Positions 63,421 through 64,000 of a stretch of 64,000 bases of DNA are shown here, one piece after another. The position numbers were made by a program, and so were the translations under genes. The notes beneath the pieces were generated by a model. The model ran no database searches. It saw nothing but the letters and a program-made list of their open reading frames with translations, and was not told the DNA's origin. Each line of letters opens with the position of its first letter. Position 1 is the stretch's first letter. The stretch is from Pseudomonadota bacterium (lineage in GTDB: Bacteria > Pseudomonadota > Gammaproteobacteria > Burkholderiales > Burkholderiaceae_C), in the NCBI GenBank assembly GCA_021808525.1, contig JAKBBK010000007.1, positions 16,335-80,334 of the forward strand. The letters run 5' to 3'.

Positions 63421-64000
63421 ATGGACCAGAACTTTTCCATCGTTTCCCTCGTGCTCGGCGCGAGCACCGTCGTGCAGATCGTGCTGGCCCTGCTGCTCTC
63501 GGTATCCCTGGCGAGCTGGACGGTGATCTTCCGCAAGTACTTCTCGGTGAAGGAAGCGCGGGTCAAGACCGACGACTTCGAGCAGGAATTCTGGTCGGGC
63601 ACCAGCCTGAACGACCTGTACCAGGCCGCGGTCGGCGCGGCGCGCCACGGCAGCCCGCTGCAGCGCATCTTCGCCTCGGGCATGCGCGAATTCCTCAAGC
63701 TGCGCGAACGCCGGCTGGATCCGACCACGCTGGTCGACGGCGCACGCCGGGCGATGCGCGCGGCACAGCAACGTGAAATGGACGTGATCGAGTCCAACCT
63801 GTCCTTCCTGGCCTCGGTGGCTTCGGTCTCTCCCTACGTGGGGCTGTTCGGCACGGTGTGGGGCATCATGCATGCCTTCGTCGGCCTGTCCAACCTGCAG
63901 CAGGTCACGCTGGCCACGGTGGCGCCGGGCATCGCCGAGGCGCTGGTGGCCACCGCCATCGGCCTGTTCGCGGCCATTCCCGCGGTCATCGCCTACAACT
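63421..64000 (+). CDS. tolQ: TolQ, partial (3' end outside window)
   Basis: [61 protein letters not shown]. Confidence 0.94.
   Translation, partial: MDQNFSIVSLVLGASTVVQIVLALLLSVSLASWTVIFRKYFSVKEARVKTDDFEQEFWSGTSLNDLYQAAVGAARHGSPLQRIFASGMREFLKLRERRLDPTTLVDGARRAMRAAQQREMDVIESNLSFLASVASVSPYVGLFGTVWGIMHAFVGLSNLQQVTLATVAPGIAEALVATAIGLFAAIPAVIAYN

Noticed and set aside
1-64000. CRISPR array or intact IS element/prophage
   Set aside because: No regularly spaced direct repeats and no transposase, integrase or phage structural ORF recognised anywhere in the window.

Overview
High-GC chromosomal window, probably from a betaproteobacterium (Burkholderiales-like; inferred from gene content and codon style only). 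Left part: MFS transporter end, alpha/beta hydrolase, and a divergent pair of riboswitch-controlled loci (cobalamin riboswitch with btuB-like TonB receptor on minus; fluoride riboswitch with crcB, DUF190 and MFS on plus). 6.5-11.2 kb: an accessory cassette (Nudix, divergent SAHH-like NAD-binding protein, lysophospholipid acyltransferase, HD hydrolase) bracketed by two near-identical HD-domain genes and containing a decayed metallophosphoesterase. 11.3-24.5 kb: tRNA-Arg, then a nonulosonate (legionaminate/sialate-like) glycan cluster with flippase, HpcH/HpaI aldolase, small PglC-like transferase, AsnB, NeuA/B/C/D-like enzymes, a CBS-DegT aminotransferase fusion and a PglF-like dehydratase. 24.5-41.4 kb: mostly housekeeping and regulatory genes (lolD, GGDEF/EAL protein, recJ, IclR/GMC, small exported paralogs, cspA, metC with a cystine-type ABC transporter and Lrp regulator, TRIC channel, SCO1). 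41.4-54.3 kb: complete pelABCDEFG operon on minus. 54.5-57.9 kb: a translationally coupled pair made of a SLOG-domain multi-TM protein and a TIR-TM-(4 x 65 aa repeat) protein; this is the best candidate for a novel nucleotide-signalling/defence system. 58.4-61.9 kb: dense toxin-antitoxin island with intact and decayed modules ending at tRNA-Asn. Right end: riboflavin synthase, ybgC, tolQ (partial). All family assignments come from reading motifs by eye; no database search was run.
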